A stretch of DNA of 64,000 nucleotides from Periplaneta americana (taxonomy: Eukaryota > Arthropoda > Insecta > Blattodea > Blattidae), in the NCBI RefSeq assembly GCF_040183065.1, contig NC_091118.1:212591029-212655028 (forward strand), in the 5' to 3' direction. Numbering within the stretch: position 1 is the first letter of the stretch; every line of letters starts with the position of its first letter. The notes below the pieces were generated by a model. That model worked only from the letters and a program-made list of their open reading frames with translations, was not told the origin of the DNA and did not search any database. The position numbers and the translations under genes are program-made. Of this stretch, positions 33,901-42,342 are shown piece by piece.

Positions 33901-35824
33901 ATTAAATCTACATACTTACACTTCAACAAACAAAATTTGATAACACAATCCCAAGGGAAAAAATGGAACTCTCTGCATCATAATCCACAGTTAATTCCCG
34001 ATTTACCACGAAAATCGTCTGTAGCTGCATTTAGATTGGCAACAGGCCATGATTGTTTGGCCAAACACCTGCATAGAATTGGAATATATCAGTCCCCTAA
34101 CTGCCCATTGTGCAACTCAAACCAAGAAATGGATTCGGAACACCTCAAAATCTGTGCTTCAGTGGCTGGTCATGATAATATCTTTGAAAAATATTGGAGT
34201 GCAAGAGGTCAAATGACTTTATTGTCAAACGCCTGGCATTAGAAAACAACAACAACATATTTTATACAATTTTTAAGGTAGAGACTTAATATCTTATATA
34301 CTTAATCTGCTTTGTATAAGTATTCTTGCTTATAAATTTGAATATGATCAGATGAAAGGTTTATGAATTATTCAGAATTAAGAAAATATAATTTGCATAT
34401 TTTCAAAATCTATCTCCTCTTACAAAATTTAAGTGTCATGCATCACTCTTTTTTTACAGCATCTCTGATATGGTTAGGAAAGAACTATGTATTCAGAATT
34501 TCAAATTTATATCTATAAATGAGAGAGATGATATGTGTCAGAGGAAGAGCAGTTGTTTGTATGCATCTGAAGTCTGTCTAGTGTAATATGTAGCTAATCG
34601 ACGATGTATGCAATGGAAGGGGAAAGGAACTGGCCACCCTACCCCATTATCTCCTTGCCTACTTGCCTCATAAGTGAATGCTTCTTGGTATCACTTGTGA
34701 GGTTCAGACCTGTCTTCGGACAATTGACTAAACAATGAGAAAGAAAACTTTAAAAATGATATGCAACTTCAAGAAATCCCAAAAAGACAAAGTATATGAT
34801 TATGTCTCGTGACCATAATATTGTACGAAATGGAAATATAAAAATTGGAAATTTATCCTTTGAAGAGGTGGAAAAATTCAAATATCTTGGAGCAACAGTA
34901 ACAAATATAAATGACACTCGGGAGGAAATTAAACGCAGAATAAATATGGGAAATGCCTGTTATTATTCGGTTGAGAAGCTTTTATCATCCAGTCTGCTGT
35001 CAAAAAATCTGAAAGTTAGAATTTATAAAACAGTTATATTACCGGATGTTCTATATGGTTGTGAAAATTGAACTCTCACTTTGAGAGAGGAACATAAGTT
35101 AAGGGTGTTTGAGGAAAATATTTGGGGCTAAGAGGGATGAAGTTACAGGAGAATGGAGAAAGTTACACAACATAGAACTGCACGCATTGTATTCTTCACC
35201 TGACATAATTAGGAACATTAAATCCAGACGTTTGAGATGGGCAGGGCATGTAGCACGTATGGGCGAATCCAAAAATGCATATAGAGTGTTAGTTGGGAGG
35301 CCAGAGGGAAAAAGACCTTTGGGGAGGCCGAGACGTAGATGGCAAGATAATATTAAAATGGATTTGAGGGAGGTGGGATATGATGGTAGAGACTGGATTA
35401 ACCTTGCACAGGATAGGGACCAATGGCGGGCTTATGTGAGGATGGCAATGAACTTCCAGGTTTCTTAAAAGCCAGTAAATAAGTAATCACAGTAGACAAG
35501 AAAGATGACATGTTCCTTGAACTAATAATTTCTGCACCCTGTCAGTCATCTCCATTCTGTTGTCTCCTACCTCTGAACAGTAACTGTTCGGCAGTAACAC
35601 ATAGGTATTACCGTGTTGTGTTGCAGATGTTCGCGTGCATGCTGGCTGCCACGATCCATTGCCGCCATCTCATGGTGTGGAAGATATTCACGCCCAAGTT
35701 CATCTTCGAGGGCCTCGGCCTGTTTGTTGTGCTTGTTTGTGTGTCCGTTAGCTACCTGCTGGTTGTCCGAGTCACAGCACAGATAGAGGCACTCATGCTG
35801 TGGCTGAACAAGGACAACAGGTGA
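15044..35824 (+). CDS. PIGO: PIGO, GPI ethanolamine phosphate transferase 3 (complete, five exons)
   Basis: The enzyme adds phosphoethanolamine to the third mannose of the GPI anchor in the ER membrane, with PIGF as stabilising partner; this is the bridge later joined to protein. Exons 15044-15906, 19042-19112, 23918-25651, 30911-31311 and 35627-35824 join in frame to 1088 residues; the human protein is about the same. Residues 7-27 form the N-terminal membrane anchor. The luminal alkaline-phosphatase-like domain shows D107 (IIIDALKFDF), the threonine nucleophile (PPTTTMQ, 157-159), GDD (206-208), VDHCGHRYG (262-270) and GDHGM (304-308). The C-terminal half is a series of membrane helices. 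The junctions reproduce the conserved MNDML-x-DDDT and GDHGM-DHGGDSE spacing. Introns are 3-5 kb and largely transposons. The first ATG of the long frame is used as start. Confidence 0.95.
15907..16622 (+). other. PIGO intron 1, left part
   Basis: Ordinary AT-rich intron sequence with T-runs near 16120 and 16210. It ends in the 15-bp target copy TATGTTCATAAAATT (16608-16622) of a LINE-A insertion. Confidence 0.5.
16623..17100 (+). mobile_element. LINE-A copy 3
   Basis: C-terminal ORF2 fragment from [16 protein letters not shown] to the GTAA tail. The frame shifts near 16905. The TSD TATGTTMATAAAATT (16608-16622 and 17101-17115; one mismatch, M = C or A) marks both ends. Confidence 0.9.
18138..18181 (-). 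ncRNA. Hammerhead ribozyme motif, left arm
   Basis: Minus strand: GGCT, CTGAGGA, a hairpin closed by GTG/CAC, GAA, palindrome ACAGCTGT, A, AGCC. GGCT pairs with AGCC as stem I. All core positions of CUGANGA...GAAA...UH are kept. Confidence 0.6.
18450..18493 (+). ncRNA. Hammerhead ribozyme motif, right arm
   Basis: Same motif as in the left arm, now on the plus strand: GGCT 18450-18453, CTGAGGA 18454-18460, GAA 18478-18480, ACAGCTGT 18481-18488, AGCC 18490-18493. Stem II has only three good pairs. Confidence 0.6.
19042..19112 (+). CDS. PIGO: PIGO exon 2
   Basis: 71 bp between TCTATTTACAG and the donor ACAG|GTACCT. Encodes LVMDTVDDDTMVIVAGDHGM plus TGT, carrying the metal ligands D305 and H306. 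Phase 2 in, phase 1 out; the spacing to exon 1 matches human PIGO residue for residue. Confidence 0.92.
19179..20032 (+). mobile_element. Mariner-like element with long inverted repeats, internally deleted
   Basis: Arms of about 90 bp begin CAGGGTGCTCTAAAATTCCC and close with the complement ending CACCCTG, flanked by TATA on both sides. The interior reads WPPQSPDLTPLDFFLWGRMK and further to GGRHIEL, the C-terminal third of a mariner-type DDE transposase, with a stop at 19645-19647. The same design as 9087-9797 but a different family. Confidence 0.8.
20088..21261. mobile_element. MITE with a hAT element nested in its right inverted repeat
   Basis: Left arm CACAGTCTAGTATATACAGT... (20088-20117) returns inverted from 20241. 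The right arm is broken at 20266 by the hAT element and finishes as TGTG at 21258-21261. The target copy GAGTAGC stands at 20081-20087 and 21262-21268. Without the insert the MITE is 183 bp and non-coding. Confidence 0.65.
20267..21249 (+). mobile_element. hAT transposon, internally deleted
   Basis: An exact 8-bp TSD TACTAGAC (20259-20266 and 21250-21257) and terminal repeats CAGCCGTGGCGAAAATG / CATTTTCGCCACGACTG identify a hAT element. The frame 20770-20997 encodes the C-terminal dimerisation end: FATTYVCEKLFSTMKIVKTK followed by RLTDKYFRDQLRLAVS. The rest of the transposase is lost, so it cannot move by itself. Confidence 0.8.
21269..22221. other. PIGO intron 2, no gene recognised
   Basis: AT-rich. 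A TTTATTTATTTATTTAATCC stretch at 21706 resembles LINE tails on the minus strand, but no coding remnant was read. Confidence 0.45.
22224..23575 (+). mobile_element. Tc1-like DNA transposon, near-intact
   Basis: Inverted ends CAGTAGCGTGCAAATTAATC... and its complement finish at 23575, each flanked by the TA target (22222-22223, 23576-23577). Total 1352 bp. The single transposase gene fills most of it. Confidence 0.92.
22469..23488 (+). pseudogene. Tc1 transposase with one internal stop
   Basis: The frame from ATG 22469 to TGA 23488 spans 340 codons and is broken only by TGA at 22607-22609. The N-terminal helix-turn-helix region (MDTTPRKRSKIITLAEHSSM onward, then RQIAAECHIG) and a basic stretch (KKGNCGRKRKT) precede the DDE domain. 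Its acids are D in LFSDESHF, D in VFQQDLAPCH and E in NINPIENLW. Thirty-four residues separate the last two, which makes it DD34E as in Tc1. The low number of defects points to a recent insertion into PIGO intron 2. Confidence 0.9.
23578..23917 (+). other. PIGO intron 2, right end
   Basis: Unremarkable sequence up to the acceptor GTTTGTGCAG. Confidence 0.4.
23918..25651 (+). CDS. PIGO: PIGO exon 3
   Basis: 1734 bp between acceptor TTTGTGCAG and donor ACAG|GTGAGA. Begins DHGGDSEAEVTAAMFVYSS, completes the phosphatase-like domain (IDLVPTLAAILGLPIPYANL) and continues with at least eight hydrophobic segments. Long antisense frames here follow from its GC-rich codons. Codon use is much more GC-rich than exon 1. 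Confidence 0.95.
25803..25846 (-). ncRNA. Hammerhead ribozyme motif, left arm
   Basis: Minus strand GGCT, CTGAGGA, T, GGTG-loop-CACC, GAA, ACAGCTGT, A, AGCT. Stem I pairs three of four bases. Confidence 0.55.
26093..26136 (+). ncRNA. Hammerhead ribozyme motif, right arm
   Basis: GGCT 26093-26096, CTGAGGA 26097-26103, stem II GGTG/CACC (26105-26108, 26117-26120), GAA 26121-26123, palindromic stem III ACAGCTGT 26124-26131, A 26132, AGCC 26133-26136. All core bases and stems are intact, the best copy in the window. Confidence 0.65.
26186..26525. other. PIGO intron 3, no gene recognised
   Basis: Short inverted motif CCGGATAA around 26340-26370; otherwise plain AT-rich sequence. Confidence 0.4.
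26526..27337 (-). mobile_element. LINE-B copy 2, left half of a head-to-head pair
   Basis: Minus strand frame encodes RNase H ([27 protein letters not shown]) and the knuckle. The 3' AAC tail lies at about 26529. It breaks off at the codons for NIRYPPQNW, where the opposite-strand copy begins. Confidence 0.85.
27338..27783 (+). mobile_element. LINE-B copy 3, right half of a head-to-head pair
   Basis: Starts at [18 protein letters not shown] and ends in the AAC tail. The frame is broken near 27407 and 27555. With copy 2 it forms an inverted repeat of about 440 bp per arm. Confidence 0.85.
27784..28873. other. PIGO intron 3, no gene recognised
   Basis: About 1.1 kb without recognisable coding or repeat ends. 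Confidence 0.45.
28878..29226. mobile_element. TTAA-type MITE (piggyBac-like target), first of two
   Basis: Ends GGGGACACGCTACTGAG and its complement CTCAGTACCGTGTCCCC (one mismatch), each flanked by TTAA at 28874-28877 and 29227-29230. Non-coding, 349 bp. Confidence 0.6.
29771..30026 (-). mobile_element. tRNA-derived SINE (S1 family)
   Basis: Box B complement GGAATCGAACCC near 29960 and the S1 tail TACGACGCTGTATCAAC. 15-bp TSD AACAYATTTCATTTT at 29756-29770 and 30027-30041 (one mismatch). Confidence 0.8.
30074..30690 (+). mobile_element. LINE-A copy 4
   Basis: From AVTNINDTLEEIKHRINMGN-type codons through the open frame 30135-30608 to the GTAA tail. A frameshift lies near 30185 and a premature TAG at 30606-30608. 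Confidence 0.88.
30911..31311 (+). CDS. PIGO: PIGO exon 4
   Basis: 401 bp from acceptor CCCTTATTGCAG to donor CAGA|GTAAGT. Encodes AQLFHVPWSSVMCWGFLTVY through three or four membrane helices and the polar loop GAGKDDAKSKDLRRGEL to FILFFAVR. Very GC-rich, strongly biased to C- and G-ending codons. Phase 1 in, phase 0 out. Confidence 0.95.
31542..31889 (+). mobile_element. LINE-A copy 5 (shortest)
   Basis: Last 350 bp of LINE-A. TSD GATAGATGCTAA at 31530-31541 and 31890-31901. An 8-bp deletion removes part of the DRDQW codons near 31823. Confidence 0.9.
31949..32203. repeat. MITE-like element
   Basis: AAATTGAGGGGCTGGGTGCA at the left returns inverted as TGCACCCAACCCCTCAATTT at the right (one mismatch in 20). 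255 bp, non-coding. LINE-B copy 4 begins immediately to its right. Confidence 0.55.
32214..34256 (+). mobile_element. LINE-B copy 4 (longest; RT, RNase H, knuckle)
   Basis: TSD ATATTTTATA at 32204-32213 and 34257-34266. Domain order: RT fingers/palm (SPRQAGFRQLDSTNEQVICL, FIDFQLAYDSVW), catalytic LFADDIVLW (32617-32643), thumb, RNase H ([37 protein letters not shown]) and C-terminal [18 protein letters not shown]. Frames: 32337-32570, 32603-33493 and 33490-34242, with shifts near 32515 and 33440. The endonuclease ORF part is absent. RNase H places it with I-type LINEs. Confidence 0.9.
34267..34772. other. PIGO intron 4, no gene recognised
   Basis: Plain intron sequence. Confidence 0.4.
34773..35486 (+). 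mobile_element. LINE-A copy 6
   Basis: Same ORF2 end as other copies, with two frames (34796-35071, 35109-35468) separated by a stop at 35069-35071 and a deletion near 35112. It ends about 140 bp before PIGO exon 5. Confidence 0.88.
35627..35824 (+). CDS. PIGO: PIGO exon 5 (terminal)
   Basis: Acceptor TGTTGTGTTGCAG, phase 0. Encodes MFACMLAATIHCRHLMVWKI, FTPKFIFEGLGLF and a last membrane helix, ending LNKDNR and TGA at 35822-35824, in line with the human C-terminus. Confidence 0.95.
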   Translation: MFACMLAATIHCRHLMVWKIFTPKFIFEGLGLFVVLVCVSVSYLLVVRVTAQIEALMLWLNKDNR

Positions 35825-35860
35825 CATGTCGGCCTTCAAATCTTAGCAACAATAGTAGAA

Positions 35861-35866
35861 AATAAA
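35861..35866 (+). terminator. PIGO: Polyadenylation signal of PIGO
   Basis: AATAAA 36 nt after the stop codon, implying a very short 3' UTR. Confidence 0.7.
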
Positions 35867-35986
35867 CTTTATACACAGTAAACTACCAAGTCGTCATGTC
35901 TTGTCCAGTGGCATTCCTCTCCTCATATTCCTATCTTTTGTCATATTTTCAGTAAATAGAGTCGCCAAATGATTCTTCTAATAATA

Positions 35987-36014
<28 letters not shown>

Positions 36015-36017
<3 letters not shown>

Positions 36018-36295
36018 AAAGGTATCCCCGTAACATGCCATGAAGGCACTTGGGGGCATGGAGGTAGAGCCCCATGCTTTCCATGACCTCGGCACTAGAA
36101 TGAGGTGGTGTGGTCGGCACCACGCTCTGACCTCCTTTTACCCCCATAAAGACCCAGTACTCAATTTTATAGGAGGCTGAGTGAACCTCAGGGCCGTTCT
36201 GAATGTTTGGCAACGAGAAAAAATCCTGTCACCACCTGGGATCGAACCCCGGACCTTCCAGTCCGTAGCCAGCTGCTCTACCAACTGAGCTACAA
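36015..36295 (-). mobile_element. tRNA-derived SINE (S2 family) between TAA microsatellites
   Basis: Minus strand begins TGTAGCTCAGTTGGTAGAGC (box A) and carries GGGGTTCGATCCC (box B), then a body unrelated to S1. Both ends abut (TAA)n runs (35978-36016, 36291-36319). Confidence 0.7.
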
Positions 36296-36327
36296 TAATA
36301 ATAATAATAATAATAATAACTTATTTT

Positions 36328-36729
36328 GATTAAGGGTGTTTGAGAATAAGGTTCTTAGGAAAATATTTGGGGCTAAGAGGGATGAAGTTACAGGAGAATG
36401 GAGAAAGTTACACAACGCAGAGCTGCACGCATTGTATTCTTCATCTGACATGATTAGGAACATTAAATCGAGACGTTTGAGATGGGCAGGGCATGTAGCA
36501 CGTATGGGCGAATCTAGAAATGGATATAGAGTGTTAGTTGGGAGGCCGGAGGGAAAAAGACCTTTGGGGAGGCCGAGACGTAGATGGGAAGATAATATTA
36601 AAATGGATTTGAGGGTGGTAGGATGTGATGATTGAGACTGGATTAATCTTGCTCAGGATAGGGACCAATGGCGGGCTTATGTGAGGGCGGCAATGAACCC
36701 CCGGGTTCCTTAAAAGCCAGTAAGTAAGT
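36328..36729 (+). mobile_element. LINE-A copy 7
   Basis: Starts within [10 protein letters not shown] and runs to the GTAA tail. TSD AATAAYTTATTTT at 36315-36327 and 36730-36742. Stop at 36633-36635. Confidence 0.88.
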
Positions 36730-36742
36730 AATAATTTATTTT

Positions 36743-37355
36743 AGCTGGCAGAGTTAAGATCATAAGGCCTTTCTCTTTTACTCAACGTACAAAAGGTATA
36801 CATATAGTGGATGGACTATTTAACTTAATAAAGTAATTAATACATGTCATAATAATTACTTTGAGCATTTACAGTAAAACCCTGGATTACTAGCATAACT
36901 CGTTTTGTAAATGTGCTCTGAACCCAAAACACTAAACTTGCATATCAAAGTGACTTTCTTCATAAAAACAATGCAAATTCTGACTAATTTCTTTTACAAC
37001 TTTTATTCGTATAAAATACAACATAATTTAGGTAAAAGTCAATACAACAGTGTAATACAAATTACTTTACTGTAATTTTATTTCTTAGTGTCTTTCACTT
37101 GCTTTACTGATTAGTAAACTTCTTGAACATTTAAAGAAAATATTTTCACTATCATTAACGGAATCCCTTGACTGACTGTAATCTTTTGCTTTAACTATTG
37201 TCAATGCATTTCGAAGTGGTAGATCAAGTTCAAGCAATGAACTGCATTTACCACGAGTGCTTACCCCCATTTCTGGACTATTATCCTCAACTAAAGTCAG
37301 TTGGAATAGCCGGGATTACCAATGTTTCAGTTCAGTGACTCGTACGTGGTTTGTA
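36743..37355. other. Intergenic, no gene recognised
   Basis: Its left edge resembles an L2-like LINE tail on the minus strand (AAGGCCTTTCTC). Otherwise nothing. Confidence 0.4.
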
Positions 37356-37369
37356 TGTGACCTTGATCT

Positions 37370-37727
37370 ATAATAATAATAATAATAATAATAATCCGTG
37401 GCGCTACAGCCCGTGAAGGGCCTAGACCGACCAGCCGGCTGCTGGCCTCATGTCCGAAGCAGAGGTGGACGATCATTCAACAAGAATGGAGGTATCGTGT
37501 GGTTAGCATGATGATCCCCCCAGCCGTTATAGCTGGTATTCGCAACCGGATTTCGCTACCTATCATAGCTCCCCAAGTGCATCACGATGCTGGGTGAGCA
37601 CCGGTCCCATACACTGGCCGAAATTTCATGAGAAAATTTCTTCCCCCATGAGGACTCGAACCAGCGCGCATTCCGTAACGCGAGTCCTAGGCAGGATGCC
37701 TTAGTCTGCGACACCACGGCGTGGGAC
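37370..37727 (-). mobile_element. tRNA-derived SINE (S3 family)
   Basis: Exact 14-bp TSD TGTGACCTTGATCT (37356-37369, 37728-37741). On the minus strand the head carries GGTGTCGCAGACTAAGGC (box A-like) and CTGGTTCGAGTCC (box B), as in a leucine-type tRNA. The far end is a (TAA)n tail. Confidence 0.8.
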
Positions 37728-37741
37728 TGTGACCTTGATCT

Positions 37742-39069
37742 GCCAGTTCGAATGTGCTGATTATATTATAAGAACCCATCCAATAACACCTGCTTTTGCC
37801 TCACAATAACAGCGTTAATAAAGGACACAAGATTGTTGGAGGCAAGCATGGACAGCTTTGAATTTTAAAGTGGGTCGCATCTTAACAGTGAACACGTGCT
37901 GTTTTTTTCACGTTCTTACATATTCATGACAAACCTAATTTCGAGCAAAATTGATTGAGAACATAATTACAAATAAATGACCTTTTGTACTTCTTGGGGT
38001 TTAAAATACGATCATGTAGGTGTAAGAAACGTGTAACTGAAATAAAATAACATAGAAAGTATAGGAATTTTACCAGACTTTATAAAAAAAAACGAACAAG
38101 CGTGAAACGTATAAAAGAAATTTTTCTTTAAGAAAGAAGAATCCAAAAAGGATAGCTGCCCTTGCAAAAGGGGTACTGAGCGGTAACAGCACCTAAATTA
38201 ATTGTAGATCAACAATATTCTATTTTAAATTTAAATTTTATTTTAATTTATTTTTGGGGGGCAGCTATCCTTGACATGAATAATTTATTTTTCATATATA
38301 GAACTGTACAGATGGTTATTTACAATTAACAAGGAATGTTTTAAAACATTAATGGCTATATCTTGAAGTTCCAAAAGATTGATATGGAAACGATGAAAGA
38401 AATTGATACAAAATCTTGATATAGTGCCCCTTGCACAAAAGAGTAAGCCAATTACTTCCCAGCGACAAACGGGTATGTGGTATTTCTCTTACAGATAAGG
38501 AAAGCAGGGTTCATAATGTCTATTCTTTTCCATAAAACAAATTACACAGAGGAATTTAAAGTAAACCATATTTCATAAAAGCAATGAATGTGTGTGAGAA
38601 AATCAATTTGAGATTCAAAATTTAAATTGAAAAATAATTAATCGAAGACCTTCCTGGAATAAAAGGATGTAACATCAAGTTAATGACATAATGTGACTTG
38701 GTGCAAAAAAGTAATTTTGAAGCATTCATTTATAACAATAAATGATTGCATCCAGTACCTGAATGAACTTGTATTCTTGATATGTTTCTGCTAGTAAATA
38801 TAGGTGTAACAAAATATGTCACTGAAATTATTTTCCTTCCCCATGAAACATGTAGGCCTATTACAAATTTGTTGGTTACACCCTTATTCCAGTGAGGTCT
38901 TCAATCAAACAAGGATTTAGTTTAACATTTTATTTAGTACATTTCTGGTAACAATGTAAACGACAAAATGTATAATAAAATAAATTTCTTTATAAAGCGA
39001 AATGTTGACCAGCATATATATATATAAGACTTCATAATGTTCTGTCTAAAGCAAAACTGAAGTATCGAA
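37742..39069. other. Intergenic, no gene recognised
   Basis: Contains a 14-bp inverted pair AAGGATAGCTGCCC (38148) and GGGCAGCTATCCTT (38258), possibly a degraded MITE. Nothing else is supported. Confidence 0.4.
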
Positions 39070-39415
39070 ATGAAATTTTGGTTATACATCACAAATGCTA
39101 ACCACACCCACAGAGACATCAACACAGACATGGAAATACTACACATCCAACCAAAAAGCCAGAAACTAAACACACTAGAACAATATGAAATATACAGACA
39201 CACGAAAATACACCCCAACGAAATTCTCAACACACAACTCAATTTCAGAACACACACACTCTTTGACTCTACATTACACCACATGAACACACCCTCACAA
39301 GAAACAAAACAAGAGGCGCCAAGACCAACAACGACCATTCTGAGGACGACCCATAAAAGTAATCAAGGTACGTTAGAATTTAACACAAGAAAGTCTTATC
39401 ATACATATTCCGAAA
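39070..39415 (+). mobile_element. Penelope-like element 3' fragment
   Basis: The frame from 39070 encodes ANHTHRDINTDMEILHIQPK, the GIY-YIG-side C-terminus, then the same tail as 1960-2215. The two share the final 45 bp. A CTGAGGA remains near 39342 but its hammerhead is decayed. Confidence 0.65.
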
Positions 39416-39494
39416 TTTTGGTATTAATTAAAAAAGGATGTTGACGTCTGAGAGTACATGAAATGAATTTTCCTAAAAGTGCTTTTGGAATTCA

Positions 39495-39910
39495 CAATCA
39501 ATCTTCTTAATGTATCCAGCTGTTTGCTGACAACATGAAGTCCACTGTAGTCTGTTCAATTGTTGTTTTTCATGAGAAATGAGGGGTATTTTGATCGGTG
39601 TTCATTATAGATGCCTGTTGCTAGTAGCCAGAGTTGGGGTGTAGTCAATATATACTGCAGGGCTGTGTCTTCTGCAACTGGTACTGATGATTTTAATTTA
39701 CTTCTTTTGTGGTTTATGGATGGACAGTATAGAAGAATGTGTTCCAGATATTCATCATGATTATTACACCACAGACAAGTAGGATTATCAGAAATGTGAA
39801 ATCGGTGTAGGTACAGTTGAGTGACAATGTGACCTGTTCTGGCTCTTGTTAAAAATGATTGAACATGTCTGGGCAAGTTTTTGTACATTTCCAGGTCATT
39901 TGGAATTCAC
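39495..39910 (-). mobile_element. LINE-C fragment
   Basis: Minus frame 39888-39556 encodes NLPRHVQSFLTRARTGHIVT, the knuckle CLWCNNHDEYLEHILLYC and an end close to that of the copy at 1185-1895. Confidence 0.85.
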
Positions 39911-40982
39911 AAGTTTAGATAATCAAATAGTGACATACAAACAAATAAAAAGTTGGAGATACAGGTAGGAATAAAATTCCTGATGCAGTGACAAAAATGG
40001 ATAAGAGACAATAGATAACTCGAAAGAAGTTTGAAGAAATAGGAACGTTACTGTGAGGCAGTGGCGGCTGATTGACTGAGGCCAGGCCTCATCACTTGGC
40101 TTAACTGAAATCAAATTTTGTGTTTTTATATAATGTATTAGTTATTTGAATGAAGTATATATCGCTGTAGAAGCATTTGAAAACTTTGTGGTGTATATAG
40201 ACCTGTTTTGCAGTAAAATTTGTTCCTGAGGCCAGAATCGCTCGTGCCGGGTCTGGCATATGCATTTCATGTCCTTTCGCGGGCTTTGAGTTTGCGCTTA
40301 AAACGTTGTAGCTGAGGCACAATTCGTCTGGCCTGGTCAGGTTTCACTTCTCCCATCCATGGGCCGGCCTCAAGGGTAGAGTGGGGTGGGAATAGCAGTG
40401 GTGACTTGTTTTCCTAAATAGGCCATAAATAACAAAATTTCAGCTCTTTGGCAGGCAGAGACCCACTCGATTCTCTCCCCTTATGTCTTAGTTTATGACA
40501 TAAGCGAGGGTGTTGTACTATTGTACTTCATAGTACAGTAGTGAATCTGGGCCAATGTTGTTATGTATTTCGAGAAAATATAAACAGAAACAAATGAGAG
40601 AAATAATGCTGGTGCAGTTAATTCATTGTTAGAGTGTCCTTTTTCGAGAAGAAATAATACTGAAAGAAAAGAAGTTTTAAATAAAGAGAGAGACTACCGA
40701 GATACCTACGACATCGCTGATAATTTTTCTGACACATAATCTTAAAACGCGAGTTTCTATTGCATCCTGGTATGGGCAACATAAATGGTTAAGTGGTAAT
40801 GTGATGCAAAATAAACTTCTCTTGACCTTGTTTGTTGCTGTCAAAGGAAAAAAATAAAAAGAAAAGAAAGAAAGAAAGGGGAATTTCAACACATAATATG
40901 GGTTGCTTCATCACACTGAAACAATCACTGAAACTCAGAGCATAACAGCTTATTTGGTGAGTGAAATTGTTATTTTTCATTA

Positions 40983-41013
<31 letters not shown>

Positions 41014-42110
41014 TACAGTAATAATGATATTAGTAATATAATAACAATAATAATTAATATCATAAACATTTCCTATCGGAGGCACTTAAACTAGTTTCAT
41101 CTGACCTCACTGAGAATTTCGATCATCGGCCGCTATTGCTGTGAGGTATGACAAAATACTCCTAAACTATCTACTGTTTTAACATGGATCAGAGAGCAAA
41201 ATATGATCTGGAATAAGTGACTAATTTAATCCCCTTTGAAGCATCAGCAGTCGAAAAGCAGTTCCCAAGGTACAGTATTTACAACTGGCTCCATCCAGTT
41301 CAGAAAGTAGAATGTGAGGAAATTTCTTCTTTAATTCCACCTCATCTACATACTGGATGATAAGCGATTCCAATAGCCTCACAAAAAAAAACATAAGTCT
41401 TTTATTATCAGCATGCCTTTTTTTTCTCAGGAAATGCTCAGGCGACAGGACTTGTCTGCTTCTCTGTCACCAAGTATATATAGTCGTTCTGTTCAGTGAC
41501 AGAATGTAGCCGACACAGAGTAGATAGGAATCATGGGATATCTAGTAATGGATAGGCCTCTCTTTCCTTTGTAGAAAGGCAGTCACATGGTGTGAGTGGC
41601 ATTGAATGCAATTCGTGAAAACTGTCCGCAGGTACTGTATGTCCAGCAATGTTTCCTGCATTGTTGTCCATAATTGTCACATTCCAGCATGGTGGGACAA
41701 ACTCGAATGGACTATTCCACATGATGCCAAAGATTTTCCATAAGGTTCATTTTTGACAAAGGTTTACCTAGGAAAACAGTTTGTCAGATTTTATAACCGT
41801 GCATGAACTAATTTTAGCAAAACTAATAAAATCAGTTAAGAGTCAACTCTGCGTCATAAATTCAATAATCAGTCACGAATATTCAGAACGAGATCAAGTG
41901 CCTACTGTTGTGTATGCAACATTATTACTCTTCTTCACGAGGATTGGTTCGTCTTTTGTAAAAGAAATAAAGGTAATTTATACGATGTAATTCGGCTCCT
42001 ATTATTTATAAACGGATATTAGGCTTTTTCTATACCGGTTATGTGTTTTTACTGCTTTTATTACGCACGTTCATGATTTCTTTAAAAAACAACATTGAGG
42101 ACAATAAGCA
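39911..42110. other. Intergenic, no gene recognised
   Basis: CAGTGGCGGCTGATTGACTG at about 40059 looks like the tip of a DNA transposon, but no partner end was found. A (TAA)n run lies at 40985-41015. The minus frame 41722-41531 (63 codons) matches nothing I know. Confidence 0.4.
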
Positions 42111-42311
42111 ATTCTCCCTAGCAACGGTTGTTTGAAAAAAAACAACATGGCACCTTAGCAACGAGTGACGTCATTAATGAAACGTGGTGGCAGTGTGATG
42201 GTGGATCAGCTGATTAGATAGGGATGCTGGCGATATCTGAAACTATTACATATTCTCAAATGAAGAAGATCCACATAACGTAATAATATCGTACTTTAGA
42301 AGTTTTTCAGT
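42111..42311 (+). promoter_or_regulatory. TBC1D5: Likely TBC1D5 promoter with RFX-type and CRE sites
   Basis: CCTAGCAAC (42117-42125) and CACCTTAGCAAC (42151-42162) resemble RFX X-box halves. TGACGTCA (42166-42173) is an exact CRE, placed 3 bp after the second. The first TBC1D5 ATG follows 140 bp downstream. Confidence 0.45.
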
Positions 42312-42342
42312 ATGCTAAATGAAGAAGAAGAAAATTCCCAAG
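42312..42342 (+). CDS. TBC1D5: TBC1D5 exon 1 (coding part)
   Basis: [10 protein letters not shown] plus one base; first ATG after an in-frame TAG at 42297. Donor CAAG|GTTAAT is weak at +4 to +6. It joins exon 2 in frame (D codon split). Confidence 0.6.

Noticed and set aside
36240-36295. tRNA gene on the minus strand
   Set aside because: The acceptor ends do not pair and the sequence continues into a SINE body.
40059-40420. DNA transposon starting CAGTGGCGGCTGATTG
   Set aside because: Only one end could be seen; no matching inverted end or target duplication within the next 2 kb.
41531-41722. 63-codon minus frame as a gene
   Set aside because: No splice sites, no conserved motif that I know; left as unassigned.
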